64,000 bases of DNA from Candidatus Onthomonas avicola. Lineage in GTDB: Bacteria > Bacillota > Clostridia > Oscillospirales > Oscillospiraceae. The position numbers and the translations under genes were made by a program. The stretch covers positions 62,001 to 126,000 of the forward strand of contig DVJB01000048.1 of assembly GCA_018710845.1 (NCBI GenBank). Direction: 5' to 3'. Position 1 is the first letter of the stretch. Every line of letters starts with the position of its first letter. The notes under the pieces were generated by a model. That model ran no database searches. It was not told the origin of the DNA and worked only from the letters and a program-made list of their open reading frames with translations. Shown one piece after another: positions 16,729-24,753 of the stretch.

Positions 16729-16752
16729 TGTAAGACGTACGTACGTCTTACA
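16729..16752. promoter_or_regulatory. Perfect 24-bp palindrome, probable GntR operator
   Basis: The half-site TGTAAGACGTAC is followed directly by its exact reverse complement, centred between 16740 and 16741. It lies immediately downstream of the predicted gntR transcription start and 42 bp before its start codon, an ideal roadblock position. A second partial copy, CTTACAA at 16705-16711, faces TTGTAAG at 16728-16734. Confidence 0.75.
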
Positions 16753-16761
16753 TGTGCTAAT

Positions 16762-16790
16762 AGGATAGACCAGTCATAGATAAATGTCAA
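16762..16790 (-). promoter_or_regulatory. Sigma-A promoter of gntR and the catabolic operon
   Basis: On the minus strand TTGACA (16790-16785) is separated by 17 bp from TATCCT (16767-16762). The expected start is near 16755, just upstream of the palindromic operator. Confidence 0.7.
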
Positions 16791-16910
16791 TTCACAAAGT
16801 TCCTAAATTGACAAATTGTTTTTTGTCCAACCTGCATAACCACAATTTTCTTCGAAATCGTTTTATTTTTCTGTTTTTACAGAAGAAAACATTAACATTT
16901 CTCTGCAATG

Positions 16911-16943
16911 CAAAAAAGCCGGGATGTAAAAAGCATCCCGGCT
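16911..16943 (-). terminator. Rho-independent terminator for the EamA-type gene pair
   Basis: On the minus strand the 10-bp stem AGCCGGGATG/CATCCCGGCT is followed by TTTTTT. It insulates the half-transporter genes from the gntR promoter downstream. Confidence 0.7.
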
Positions 16944-17215
16944 CCAGAGTGTCAAAAAAGTATCTTTGCCAGCTTTGAATACAGATAAAAAGTTCGGACA
17001 GCCCTCCGCAGGAGTTTTGTTGCGGTAGCAACAAAATAGAATGAGATTCGTTTTTGGGACGGGCGTGTACCGGCCCAAAAACACAGGGAGGCCGAGAGTG
17101 TGCCCCAACGGGGCGCGCGGGTCGGCCGCACTTTTCGAACAAAATCCGCGATTTTGTTCGAGCGTGTCGACCTTTGTCGACACGCTGAAGCCGGGATGCA
17201 AAAAGCATCCCGGCT
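16912..17215. repeat. Hairpin-dense intergenic block flanked by a direct repeat
   Basis: This is the most structured part of the 545-bp gene-free stretch 16688-17232. A 27-bp hairpin unit (AGCCGGGATG, A-rich loop, CATCCCGGCT) occurs in direct orientation at 16917-16943 and 17189-17215. Between them are four more perfect stems: 17015-17036 (TTTTGTTGC), 17051-17081 (TTTTTGGG), 17136-17160 (CGAACAAAAT) and 17161-17186 (AGCGTGTCGA). Several open frames cross it in different registers, but all read through the hairpins and look non-coding. It could be an interspersed repeat or a structured RNA. Confidence 0.6.
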
Positions 17216-17232
17216 CAACAGTTTCTATCCTA

Positions 17233-17577
17233 TTATGTTGTCTGGACAAAGACCAGAATCCCCACCACAATAAACACGTTGCCCAAAATCTTCTTCCAGC
17301 CCAACTTCTCTCCTAAAATCACCCGGCTGAGCAGCAGGACAAAGACGTAGGTCAGCGAGGCAATCGCGTTCTGCGCCTTGAGCTCCATAAATCGAAGCAA
17401 ATAGATATTGACCACCAGCGAGACAGCCAAAATACCATAGGAAGAGATCACATAGGGGTTCAAATACTCCCGCAGCCTGGAGGGGTAGGTCTTCCGGGCG
17501 CTGACATTGAGCAGAATCTGCGAGATCGCCGAAGCGAGCGCCGTGGCGACGACGCCGAGGTAATACGGGTTATTCAT
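17233..17577 (-). CDS. Half-size EamA/SMR-type transporter subunit (second of pair)
   Basis: 114 aa from ATG 17577, overlapping the previous gene by 8 bp. Four membrane segments are visible: LGVVATALASAISQILLNVS, YVISSYGILAVSLVVNIYLL, AIASLTYVFVLLLSRVILGE and LGNVFIVVGILVFVQ. The ending GEKLGWKKILGNVFIVVGI is the EamA/SMR signature. Half-size proteins of this type work as heterodimers, for example ArnE-ArnF flippases or paired SMR exporters. The substrate is unknown; lipid-linked sugars or small cations are both possible. Confidence 0.75.
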   Translation of the reverse strand: MNNPYYLGVVATALASAISQILLNVSARKTYPSRLREYLNPYVISSYGILAVSLVVNIYLLRFMELKAQNAIASLTYVFVLLLSRVILGEKLGWKKILGNVFIVVGILVFVQTT

Positions 17578-17914
17578 CCTGCGCCACCAATACCACTCCA
17601 ACGAGAATCAGCACGGTTCCAATCACGTTGTAGAGCGTAATCCTTTCTCCAAAAATCCAGGCAGAGAAGAGCAGTGTCCAGATCAGCGACACACTCTTGT
17701 TGGAATAACCCACTGAAGGCTTAAACCGTTTGATCGCCTGCTGCCAGAGCAGAGCATAGGTCCCCAGCGCAAAGACAATGCCGGCGCCGCAGAGAAGATA
17801 GGGAAGGGAGAAAAAGGGATACTCCGAGGCCAGTTTCGATAGGATGGAGGTCGCGGTATACCACAGAATACACAGGTGTAGAAAGACGTAATCCTTCACA
17901 CGCGCCCGCTTCAT
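17570..17914 (-). CDS. Half-size EamA/SMR-type transporter subunit (first of pair)
   Basis: 114 aa with four hydrophobic segments, starting behind GAGAAGGG. LHLCILWYTATSILSKLASE is helix 1, and FGERITLYNVIGTVLILVGVVLV is the family-typical last helix. The length equals its partner at 17233-17577, and the genes overlap, so a one-to-one heterodimer is likely. The pair forms its own short transcription unit between the terminators at 18037-18061 and 16911-16943. Confidence 0.75.
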   Translation of the reverse strand: MKRARVKDYVFLHLCILWYTATSILSKLASEYPFFSLPYLLCGAGIVFALGTYALLWQQAIKRFKPSVGYSNKSVSLIWTLLFSAWIFGERITLYNVIGTVLILVGVVLVAQDE

Positions 17915-17977
17915 CCCTTCTCACCTCTTCTTTCCCCAGTACAGCTCCAATGTCCTGATATCGTTACAACGCATATT

Positions 17978-18006
17978 ATTATAATCCGTTCTTCGGCCAA
18001 AGTCCA
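17978..18006 (-). promoter_or_regulatory. Candidate promoter of the half-transporter pair
   Basis: Minus strand TGGACT (18006-18001), 17 bp, then consensus TATAAT (17983-17978). The -35 is weak and the -10 perfect. Confidence 0.5.
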
Positions 18007-18036
18007 CCGTCTGCCGCCAAAATCGAGGCAAATACG

Positions 18037-18061
18037 AAAAAAAGACAGGGCCCGGCTGTCT
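18037..18061 (-). terminator. Terminator of the ascorbate PTS operon
   Basis: On the minus strand AGACAG, a GC-rich 7-nt loop and CTGTCT are followed by seven T. It lies 29 bp after the stop of the last HAD gene. Confidence 0.75.
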
Positions 18062-18089
18062 GTTTCGCCTAGCCCTGCTCAGGTCTCTG

Positions 18090-18908
18090 TCATGTCAAAA
18101 AGCGCTCGATCACCTCTGCGATCGCGCCGTGGTTGTTGTCCCGCCGGGTGACATAGTCCGCGGCGGCCTTGACCTCCGGGATGCCGTTGGCCATCGCCAC
18201 GCCGGTTCCGGCCGCTCGGATCATAGAGATGTCGTTCTCCGCGTCACCCACAGCGACCGCCTGTGCGAGGTCCACGCCCAACCGGCGGCACATGTCCACC
18301 ACTGCGGAGCCCTTATTCATCCCCACCGGCACCACTTCCAGGTACTGGTCGCAGGAGAAGAAGACGTCCACGCGGCCCGCCATATGGGTGCGCAGCCAGC
18401 GCTCCATCTCCTCCAGTGGCTCCTTGTGGTCAAAGTCAATCAGCAGCGCCTTGACCGGGTCTTCTGTGAGGTCACGATGTACATCATCGATTACGCGGAA
18501 GTCCATCCCAATCCGCCCGCAGTAGCGGCGGACGCTCTCGTTGTCGTTGCGCGCCTCCACCAGCACATCCCAGGTATCATAGGTCTGAATATGGATACCG
18601 CGGCGGTTCGCCTCGTCAAAGACCTCCCCCACCGTCTCGCGCGGCAAGGCGCGGCAGAAAACCTGCTCCCGTCGGCTGCAGTCGTAGACGACCGCCCCGT
18701 TATAGGCAATCAGATAGCACCCTGGACCGGTCAGGCCGAGCTTTTCCGCCTGCCGGATAGAGCTCTTCAGCGGACGGCCAGTGGTGATGACGACGCGGTG
18801 GCCGCGCGCGAGCGCGCCGCGCAGTGCGTCGTAGTTGTCCGGCGTGATCTCCTTGCTGTCGTTGAGCAGCGTGCCGTCCAGGTCTAAAAACAGAATTTTC
18901 TGATCCAT
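18090..18908 (-). CDS. Cof-type HAD-superfamily phosphatase
   Basis: 272 aa from ATG 18908 (GAGGAG site). HAD motif I is FLDLDGTLLND, motif II VVITTGRP and motif IV AVGDAENDISMI; the cap is the Cof (IIB) type. Such enzymes dephosphorylate sugar phosphates and related metabolites with broad specificity. It is the last gene of the ascorbate PTS operon, 37 bp after deoR, and could relieve sugar-phosphate stress or act in the pathway. Confidence 0.9.
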   Translation of the reverse strand: MDQKILFLDLDGTLLNDSKEITPDNYDALRGALARGHRVVITTGRPLKSSIRQAEKLGLTGPGCYLIAYNGAVVYDCSRREQVFCRALPRETVGEVFDEANRRGIHIQTYDTWDVLVEARNDNESVRRYCGRIGMDFRVIDDVHRDLTEDPVKALLIDFDHKEPLEEMERWLRTHMAGRVDVFFSCDQYLEVVPVGMNKGSAVVDMCRRLGVDLAQAVAVGDAENDISMIRAAGTGVAMANGIPEVKAAADYVTRRDNNHGAIAEVIERFLT

Positions 18909-18945
18909 GTTCGCTCCTCTTGGGGACCAATGTCCCCGCAATTGG

Positions 18946-19734
18946 TCAAGGCATCGGGTCGTCCATGCTCACTTGATAGACCCGCATACCGAGCATCCGC
19001 AGATGTTCCACCGCCCGCGCGTCCGCCTTCTCGTCCGTAATTAGGGTCCAGGGGCGCTCATAGGTGCAGCTGCCGTAGAGATTTTCATGCGCGGAGCCGC
19101 TGTGCACCTTGGTGTGGTCTGCCAAAATATACAGCTCTTTTGTCGTGCGGCTGATCATCGCCTCGTTGATCCCAATCTCGGTGGGGATATCATAGCGGAA
19201 CTCCCCGTTGCTGTACACTCCGGCACAGCCGATAAAAGTCTTATCCGCCGAGAGCGTCAGCAGGTTGCGCATCACGTAGTCACCGACCAGGATGTGGTTG
19301 CGCAGATCACCGCCGGTGAGCGTGACGGACACGCCCCTGGGATAGGTCTGCCCTACCGCCCAGGCGTTGTTGGTGATGATGTGCACGGACTGATATTTCA
19401 GGTAATCCAGCATCCCCAGCGCCGTGCGGCTGCCATTGATAAACAGAGTGTCGCCGTCGGAGACCTTGGTCGCGGCAAAGCGCCCGATCAAGGACCGGTA
19501 GAGCTGTACCTCTTCCTCCTCCGTCACCGGCCGAGGGGTCAGGTTAGCCGTGGCGCCGCCATGAAAGCGGCTGATGAGCTGCCGGTCCTCCAGATATTGG
19601 AGGTCGCGCCGCACAGTCATCAGCGACAGGCCAAATTCCTTGGCCAACTGCTCCACCTTTACCTCTTCCCGCTCGCGAATCATCTTCAAAATCTCTGCTC
19701 TCCGCCGGTCGACGGAAGAACGGTCACGCTTCAT
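18946..19734 (-). CDS. DeoR-family transcriptional regulator, probable UlaR-like repressor
   Basis: 262 aa from ATG 19734 with GAGGTGG upstream; a GTG 45 bp earlier also exists. The helix-turn-helix is VEQLAKEFGLSLMTVRRDLQ with the DeoR signature RRDLQYLEDRQLISRFHGGA. The C-terminal DeoRC sensor domain includes DGDTLFINGSRTA and LSADKTFIGCAGV, the phosphosugar-binding fold. In E. coli the DeoR-family protein UlaR controls the ascorbate genes through L-ascorbate 6-phosphate. Position in the ascorbate operon suggests the same role here, with the inverted repeat at 24644-24660 as a candidate site. Confidence 0.85.
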   Translation of the reverse strand: MKRDRSSVDRRRAEILKMIREREEVKVEQLAKEFGLSLMTVRRDLQYLEDRQLISRFHGGATANLTPRPVTEEEEVQLYRSLIGRFAATKVSDGDTLFINGSRTALGMLDYLKYQSVHIITNNAWAVGQTYPRGVSVTLTGGDLRNHILVGDYVMRNLLTLSADKTFIGCAGVYSNGEFRYDIPTEIGINEAMISRTTKELYILADHTKVHSGSAHENLYGSCTYERPWTLITDEKADARAVEHLRMLGMRVYQVSMDDPMP

Positions 19735-19775
19735 AGCCACCTCACCTCTCTTGTGTCGCTCCAATTCTGTTTCGG

Positions 19776-20480
19776 TCACATCTCACTCAGCCGTCTCTCC
19801 AGGCCGGCAAAGGTCTGGATGGACGCGATATCGGGCTTCTCCGCCGCGCGCCGGGCGTCTGGCTGATACCAGAGCGCATGCATACCCGCCGCATGTGCGC
19901 CCTCGATGTCCTTTTTCAGATTGTCGCCGATATACAGGCAGTGCGCCGGGGAGGCCTTTGCCTTCTGCGCGCAGCAGAGGAAGAGCTTGGCGTCCGGTTT
20001 CTCCGCGAGCACCTCCTCGCTGGTGACGACAAAATCCACCCAGCGCAGCAGCCCCAGCCGGCTGAGCTTCTCCATCTGATAATCTACCGTCATATCGGTG
20101 CCGATGCCTACCCGGTAGCCAGCCGCCTTGAGACGGGGCAGGCAGTCCGCAATACCGGGGCTGGGCTCCATCGCACCGAGTAGGGTGTCCCAGTACAGGC
20201 GCGTCATCGCCAGGGCATGCGGCTCCAGCGGCGCGCCGACCTCCTCGAGCAAAATCTGATAGCGCAGCAGACGGTTGTGCAGCGCGCCGCAGGGCTGTCC
20301 CAGCCGCGCGCGCAAAATTCGGTCCGCCTGACCGTGCAGCTGCTCGAATCTCTCCGGGCCAATCCCCAGTTCGCGCGCCGCATATTCTTTCAAACGCGCA
20401 AAGGCGGGCGCATGCGCCCGATCATAACTGTAGAGTGTGTTGTCAACATCAAAAATAACCGCCTGGACCACGTTCTCCAC
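19776..20480 (-). CDS. HAD-superfamily hydrolase (subfamily IA)
   Basis: 234 aa. Motif I is VIFDVDNTLYSYD, motif II GIGTDMT, motif III lysine in LAEKPDAKLF and motif IV YIGDNLKKDIEGA. The helical cap between motifs I and II is of the C1 type, as in sugar-phosphate and 5'-nucleotide phosphatases. Its TGA at 19776-19778 overlaps an alternative GTG start of the DeoR regulator. A role in ascorbate catabolism is inferred only from position. Confidence 0.85.
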   Translation of the reverse strand: MENVVQAVIFDVDNTLYSYDRAHAPAFARLKEYAARELGIGPERFEQLHGQADRILRARLGQPCGALHNRLLRYQILLEEVGAPLEPHALAMTRLYWDTLLGAMEPSPGIADCLPRLKAAGYRVGIGTDMTVDYQMEKLSRLGLLRWVDFVVTSEEVLAEKPDAKLFLCCAQKAKASPAHCLYIGDNLKKDIEGAHAAGMHALWYQPDARRAAEKPDIASIQTFAGLERRLSEM

Positions 20481-20497
20481 CTCCCGCCAGACAGAAA

Positions 20498-20551
20498 CAT
20501 CCGAGAGCCGGGCCGGACACTCTCTGCCCGGAACATCTCGGTTCTCGGATG
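20498..20551 (-). terminator. Stem-loop after the IIB gene, probable attenuator
   Basis: CATCCGAGAGCC (20498-20509) pairs with GGTTCTCGGATG (20540-20551) with one G-U pair, enclosing a GC-rich inner sequence. The minus-strand 3' side is followed by TTTCTGTCT, so termination may be partial. Confidence 0.5.
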
Positions 20552-20573
20552 CTTCAACCGCTTTTACCGGGCG

Positions 20574-20885
20574 TCAGTCGTCCAGCAGACCCTCTTCGCG
20601 CATCACCTTCTCCATCTCGTCTACGGACATAATGTTGCGCAGGCCGAGCACATGAGTGCCCTTCTTCTTGGCGTCGGCAAACATGTTGGCGAAATTCCGG
20701 GCGCAGAAGACCACGTCGTACTGGGAGGCAGCGCTCTTGCCCTCGGACAGGGCGCAGTGGTGCAGCTTGCTCGGGGTGATGTTCAGCTTTTTCAGTACCT
20801 TCTGGAGCGTCATCTTCATCATCAGGGAGGAACCGGCGCCATTGGCGCAGCAGACCATAAAGCTCTTGTTGTCCAGCTTGCTCAT
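20574..20885 (-). CDS. ulaB: PTS ascorbate-type IIB component
   Basis: 103 aa. The phosphocysteine loop is MVCCANGAGSS; Cys13 aligns with the active cysteine of E. coli UlaB (VCGNGQGSS), with an extra Cys12 beside it. The remainder (MMKMTLQKVLKKLNI ... HVLGLRNIMS) follows the lactose/ascorbate IIB fold. It takes phosphate from IIA (22776-23258) and passes it to the sugar entering through IIC (21020-22546). It sits downstream of IIC rather than upstream as in E. coli. Confidence 0.88.
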   Translation of the reverse strand: MSKLDNKSFMVCCANGAGSSLMMKMTLQKVLKKLNITPSKLHHCALSEGKSAASQYDVVFCARNFANMFADAKKKGTHVLGLRNIMSVDEMEKVMREEGLLDD

Positions 20886-20969
20886 TCAAAAAACTCCTTT
20901 ACAGTTTTATTTTAAGTATAACATACCTGTCAAGTCCCCCATTTCAAAAACAGGGAGATTTTATCAAGC

Positions 20970-20994
20970 GGGGCAGCCCATCACGGGCTGCCCC
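20970..20994 (-). terminator. Stem-loop between IIC and IIB genes
   Basis: GGGGCAGCCC and GGGCTGCCCC form a perfect 10-bp stem around ATCAC. No T-run follows on the minus strand, so processing or mild attenuation is more likely than termination. Confidence 0.5.
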
Positions 20995-21019
20995 CACTGG
21001 GGAAGCGGCGGAGAGACCG

Positions 21020-22546
21020 TCACTTCACGGACTGCTTCTGCTTGGACGCCTGATACTCCTTGTAGGCCTCGTAGTCCTCGGTGATGAGGAAGTAGCCCTT
21101 CGGGTCCATACGGTACTCGATCTGCGGGATCGCCAGCAGGATCACGACGACCAGGATAACGCCGACGTACTGGAGGTAGTGCATGATCGCGGTCAGGCCG
21201 GGCCACACGACAGCCCAGTCCCACATGCCGAGGTAGCCGCCGAAGTCGGCCAGTCCGGACCAGCCGGCGATGATGGCGCTGCCGAAGACCTGGCAGAGAC
21301 CGGAGAAGAAGGGGAGGATCAGCGTGGCCTTCAGACCGCCCTTTTCGTTGCAGACCAGGCCGATGGTCGCGTTATCAAAGAAGACGGGCACGAAGCCGCA
21401 GATGATGATGGTCGGGCTATTGAAGACGATGAGCAGCAGGATGGCCACGATCTGGCCCACCAGGCCAGCCAGGAAGCCGAAGGTCACAGCGTTCGCGTCG
21501 CCGAAGCCGTAGCAGACAGCGCAGTCGACGCCGGGCACGGAGGAGGGCAGCAGCTTGTCGGCGATGCCCTGGAAGGAGGCGGTCAGTTCGGTGACGAAGG
21601 TGCGAACGCCCAGCTGCAGGATGGCCAGATAGACGGCGAACTGCAGGGAGGTGTTGAAGCAGTAGAACGCGAAGTTCATGCTCGCGTCGATCGTGCCGGC
21701 CTCAACAAAATAGTCCTTTCCGATCACGCAGAGGATGACGCTGAAGAAGACGGTCATCAGGATGGCGGTACAGACCATATTCTCATTGAAGATGGAGAAG
21801 AAGCCGGGCATCTCCATCTCGCCCACTTTCCTGATCGGGCGGATGACCTTGCCGTCCTTGTCCTTCTTTTCGCCGAAGAGCTTGCCGGCCAGCCAGTAGT
21901 TCAGGCGGATACCGAACATCTGCTGGTGGGCGATGGCAAAGCCAGCGCCGTCCGTCAGCTCCTGCATCGGCTTGACCGTCAGGTTGGAGCCGACCGCCCA
22001 GTAGGCGCCGAGCACCACGGACATGATGATGAGCATCGGGATATCCATCCCGTCGCCGCGCAGGGCGGGCAGGGCGAAGAGGATCAGCCAGAAGGCGGTG
22101 CTCGCCTGCTGCACCTGGACGTGGCCAGTGGTGAAGAGGGTGCGGCACTTGGTGATCTTGTTGAAGCGGACGAGCAGAATGTTGACGATAAAGGCGATCA
22201 GCAGGAGTGTCATCGCCATGGAGAAGCTCTTGCCGAAGGTGGCCTCTACGCCGTCGGTGACGGCATTCTGGCCATAGTAGGGGTCGATGACCGCAGCTGT
22301 CAGGTTGAAGCGGTCTCTCAGGCCGGCCAGGATGGGCCGGAAGGTGGAGGTCAGGCCGCTGGAACCGGCATTCAGGATCAGCATGCCGATGATGGCCTTC
22401 AGGGTGCCAGCCAGGATGTCATACCACTTTTTACCCATCAGCGCGTAGCCGAGCAGGGTCAGGAAACCGACCATGTACGGCGCCTGCTGCAGGACGTAGG
22501 TGGCAAAGAACGTCCAGATGGCATTCAGGATATCAAGTACGATCAT
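21020..22546 (-). CDS. ulaA: PTS ascorbate-type IIC permease (UlaA family)
   Basis: 508 aa from ATG 22546; codons upstream of it are non-coding. Ten or more membrane segments are visible, for example APYMVGFLTLLGYALMGKKW, the conserved LILNAGSSGL region near residue 50 and CAVCYGFGDANAVTFGFLAG. The homodimeric UlaA fold couples transport to phosphorylation by IIB, giving L-ascorbate 6-phosphate. It is somewhat longer than E. coli UlaA, mostly at the central loop (KLFGEKKDKDGKVIRPIRKV) and the C-terminal tail. Confidence 0.9.
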   Translation of the reverse strand: MIVLDILNAIWTFFATYVLQQAPYMVGFLTLLGYALMGKKWYDILAGTLKAIIGMLILNAGSSGLTSTFRPILAGLRDRFNLTAAVIDPYYGQNAVTDGVEATFGKSFSMAMTLLLIAFIVNILLVRFNKITKCRTLFTTGHVQVQQASTAFWLILFALPALRGDGMDIPMLIIMSVVLGAYWAVGSNLTVKPMQELTDGAGFAIAHQQMFGIRLNYWLAGKLFGEKKDKDGKVIRPIRKVGEMEMPGFFSIFNENMVCTAILMTVFFSVILCVIGKDYFVEAGTIDASMNFAFYCFNTSLQFAVYLAILQLGVRTFVTELTASFQGIADKLLPSSVPGVDCAVCYGFGDANAVTFGFLAGLVGQIVAILLLIVFNSPTIIICGFVPVFFDNATIGLVCNEKGGLKATLILPFFSGLCQVFGSAIIAGWSGLADFGGYLGMWDWAVVWPGLTAIMHYLQYVGVILVVVILLAIPQIEYRMDPKGYFLITEDYEAYKEYQASKQKQSVK

Positions 22547-22616
22547 TGGGTTCTCCTTTCTTTTGGGGTGATGGACAAAGCGGCTCTGCTCCCCAGAGCC
22601 CGGCAGGTCAGGATCC

Positions 22617-22765
22617 TTTGTTTCCCACGGTGTGGGAAACAAAACAGCGCATGCGCTGTTTTGTCAGCCGTCCTCTCTCACGGCTCCAGGCCTCATCTGT
22701 CCGGCCGGGTTGCCAGAGCGCCCCGTCCATCAGGGTCCTGCGCGGCCCCGATTTTCCCCGGGGCC
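22617..22765 (-). terminator. Cluster of three stem-loops between IIA and IIC genes
   Basis: Three hairpins lie in this gap. First, a 12-bp stem TTTGTTTCCCAC/GTGGGAAACAAA (22617-22643). Second, a perfect palindrome AAAACAGCGC-AT-GCGCTGTTTT (22641-22662) sharing its first bases with the previous stem, so the two can exclude each other. Third, a GGCCCCG/CGGGGCC stem (22744-22765). They probably set the IIA:IIC expression ratio. Confidence 0.5.
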
Positions 22766-22775
22766 AGGGGAACGT

Positions 22776-23258
22776 TTACTCGTCTTCCTCGCAGGGATGC
22801 GCGGCCTCGGCGGCGAGAATGTCCTCCGGCGTGTCGCACTCCATCAGCGCATCGAGCAGCTCTTCGTTACAGAAGATGGTCATCAGCTGCTGAATATTGT
22901 TCAGGTGCTCGTCCGGATTACAGGCGGCCAGAGTAAAGAAGAGCTTTGCGACCTTCTCCTCGCCGTCCTCATCTTTGCCGAAGCTCACCGGTTCCTTGAC
23001 GCGCATAAAGCCGATGCCGGTCTTATGTACGCCGCTGGCGTTCTCCTGCGAGTGCGGCATCGCCACATAGTGATCGAATACCACATAGGGTCCATACTTG
23101 GTGATGCAGTTGACAATCTGCTGGTAGTAGTCGGCGTCCACGCTGCCATCGGCCACGAGGGACTCCGTGCTCAGGCGCACGCCCTCCTGCCAGCTGTCCA
23201 CGCGGTCCACGAACTTGTAATGCTTCTTCTCGACAATCGTCTGAAGCACACTGGCCAT
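22776..23258 (-). CDS. ulaC: PTS IIA component, fructose/mannitol-ascorbate type
   Basis: 160 aa. The phospho-acceptor motif is YVAMPHSQ (His69), typical of PTS_EIIA_2 proteins including UlaC. It receives phosphate from HPr; a candidate HPr and Enzyme I are encoded at 27689-29703. The acidic tail (AAHPCEEDE) is unusual but harmless. The gene follows ulaG by 24 bp. Confidence 0.87.
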   Translation of the reverse strand: MASVLQTIVEKKHYKFVDRVDSWQEGVRLSTESLVADGSVDADYYQQIVNCITKYGPYVVFDHYVAMPHSQENASGVHKTGIGFMRVKEPVSFGKDEDGEEKVAKLFFTLAACNPDEHLNNIQQLMTIFCNEELLDALMECDTPEDILAAEAAHPCEEDE

Positions 23259-23282
23259 AACGATACGCTCCTCTCCGCCCGC

Positions 23283-24386
23283 TTACAGGCAAGAACGATA
23301 GGGGATATTCTGCGGTGCCTCGAAGCAGTCCTCGAAGCCGCGGCGGTGATGGTAGTAGATCTTATCCTTATCCTGCGGATAGACATACTTGCCGCCCACC
23401 TGCCAGAAGAAGGGGTGGAACTTGTACTCGTTGCGGTCCTTCTTAAAGTCGTAGAGCAGCTTGATCTCCTCGCAGTCGGCCTGGAAGTTGGTCCACACGT
23501 CCCAGTGGATGGGCACGACCACCTTGCAGCGCAGGTTCTCCGCCATGCGCAGGATATCGGTGGAGGTCATCTTGTCCTGCATGCCGATCGGGTTTTCGCC
23601 GAAGGAGCCGAAGGCCACGTCGATGTCATAATCCTTGCCGTGCTTGGCAAAATAGATGGAGAAGTGAGAGTCACCGGAGTGATAGATATTGCCGCCCGGG
23701 GTCTTGACCAGATAGTTGACCGCCTTCTCGTCCATATCGGTCGGGCACTTGCCGGTCAGCTCCTCCCGGTCGGGGCCGGTGGAGTCGGTGGTGACGATGC
23801 AGGTGCGGTCAAAGCTGTCGAGCGCGACGATCTCCAGATCCTTGATCTTGATCACATCGCCCGGCTTGACGACGGTGCAGCGCTCCCGCGGCACGCCCCA
23901 CTTGACCCAGGTGTCCACCGACTTCTGCGGGCCGATGAAGGGGACGGGGATCACGTTGCCCTTGTCGTCGGTAGTGGTCATGCCGCTCTGCAGGACATGG
24001 GCCGCCCACTCGGCAGACATGTGGTCCTGGTGATAGTGGGTCGCCAGCACCGCATCCACCTGCTTGAAGGCAAACGGGTCGATCACAAAGGGGACGTTGC
24101 GCAGGTTGGGCTGCATCGCGCGGGCACCGCACATATTGGCCATCTGATGGCCCACCGCCATCTTGCCGTTGCCGTGGGTCCGCTTGCCGTTGCCGCACCA
24201 CAGGTCAATGGTGATGTTCGCGCCGCCGGGGGTCTTGAACCAGACGCCGGTACAGCCGAGCCACCACATGGCCACGTTGCCCGGCTGCACGACCTCGTTC
24301 TCGATGTCCTCCACCAGCCAGGTCCCCCACTCGGGGAAGGTGCTCATGATCCACTTCTCACGGGTCATCTCAGACACTTTGCTCAT
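23283..24386 (-). CDS. ulaG: L-ascorbate-6-phosphate lactonase
   Basis: 367 aa. The N-terminus [18 protein letters not shown] is a very characteristic UlaG sequence, and the metallo-beta-lactamase motif is THYHQDH (His117, His119, Asp121, His122). [10 protein letters not shown] and VVPIHWD provide further ligands. The enzyme opens L-ascorbate 6-phosphate to 3-keto-L-gulonate 6-phosphate in the cytosol. It is the first gene behind the leftward promoter, as the pathway's entry enzyme. Confidence 0.95.
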   Translation of the reverse strand: MSKVSEMTREKWIMSTFPEWGTWLVEDIENEVVQPGNVAMWWLGCTGVWFKTPGGANITIDLWCGNGKRTHGNGKMAVGHQMANMCGARAMQPNLRNVPFVIDPFAFKQVDAVLATHYHQDHMSAEWAAHVLQSGMTTTDDKGNVIPVPFIGPQKSVDTWVKWGVPRERCTVVKPGDVIKIKDLEIVALDSFDRTCIVTTDSTGPDREELTGKCPTDMDEKAVNYLVKTPGGNIYHSGDSHFSIYFAKHGKDYDIDVAFGSFGENPIGMQDKMTSTDILRMAENLRCKVVVPIHWDVWTNFQADCEEIKLLYDFKKDRNEYKFHPFFWQVGGKYVYPQDKDKIYYHHRRGFEDCFEAPQNIPYRSCL

Positions 24387-24450
24387 GGACTCAAACTCCT
24401 CCTTCTACTTCGCCTATTTGTTCGATGTGCATTTTGGACCTCGTGCGTAT

Positions 24451-24479
24451 ACTATATCTTAAATCAAACATAATTTCAA
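24451..24479 (-). promoter_or_regulatory. Leftward promoter of ulaG-PTS operon
   Basis: Minus strand TTGAAA (24479-24474), 17 bp, TATAGT (24456-24451). The predicted leader is about 60 nt. Confidence 0.7.
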
Positions 24480-24643
24480 GCTCTTTTTACGATCGTTTCA
24501 ACTTTTATATGATTCTTTTCAGAAGTCAGCTTCTTTTCTCCATTTCAAAATGCATATTTTTGAAGGCTTATCCGCATCATTTTTCTCTTTTTTATAGTTT
24601 TTCAAACTTATATATGCCAAAAATTTTTGCTCTGAGATCACCT

Positions 24644-24660
24644 TTCGTCATTTTGACGAA
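24644..24660. promoter_or_regulatory. Inverted repeat TTCGTCA-TTT-TGACGAA, candidate UlaR-type operator
   Basis: Perfect 7-bp half-sites with 3-bp spacing between the divergent promoters. A further half-site TGACGAA is at 24866-24872, in the ulaE leader. The link to the DeoR regulator is inference. Confidence 0.5.
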
Positions 24661-24724
24661 TAGTTTCCTCCCTTCTTCTCCGCTCAAATCGAACATATTT
24701 TTCTCACTTTCTCGCCTAAACCAC

Positions 24725-24753
24725 TTGCAATCAGCGAATCCGCAGGATATAAT
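24725..24753 (+). promoter_or_regulatory. Rightward promoter of ulaE-ulaF-HPr-EI operon
   Basis: TTGCAA (24725-24730), 17 bp, TATAAT (24748-24753). The predicted leader to the ulaE start is long, about 155 nt. Confidence 0.7.

Noticed and set aside
16792-17316. Several overlapping frames of 60-138 codons on both strands
   Set aside because: All read straight through perfect hairpins, in different registers, with no usable ribosome site or recognisable similarity; treated as a repeat or structured DNA.
20970-20994. Full terminator between PTS IIC and IIB genes
   Set aside because: The stem is perfect, but no U-run follows and the genes clearly belong together; downgraded to an intercistronic hairpin.
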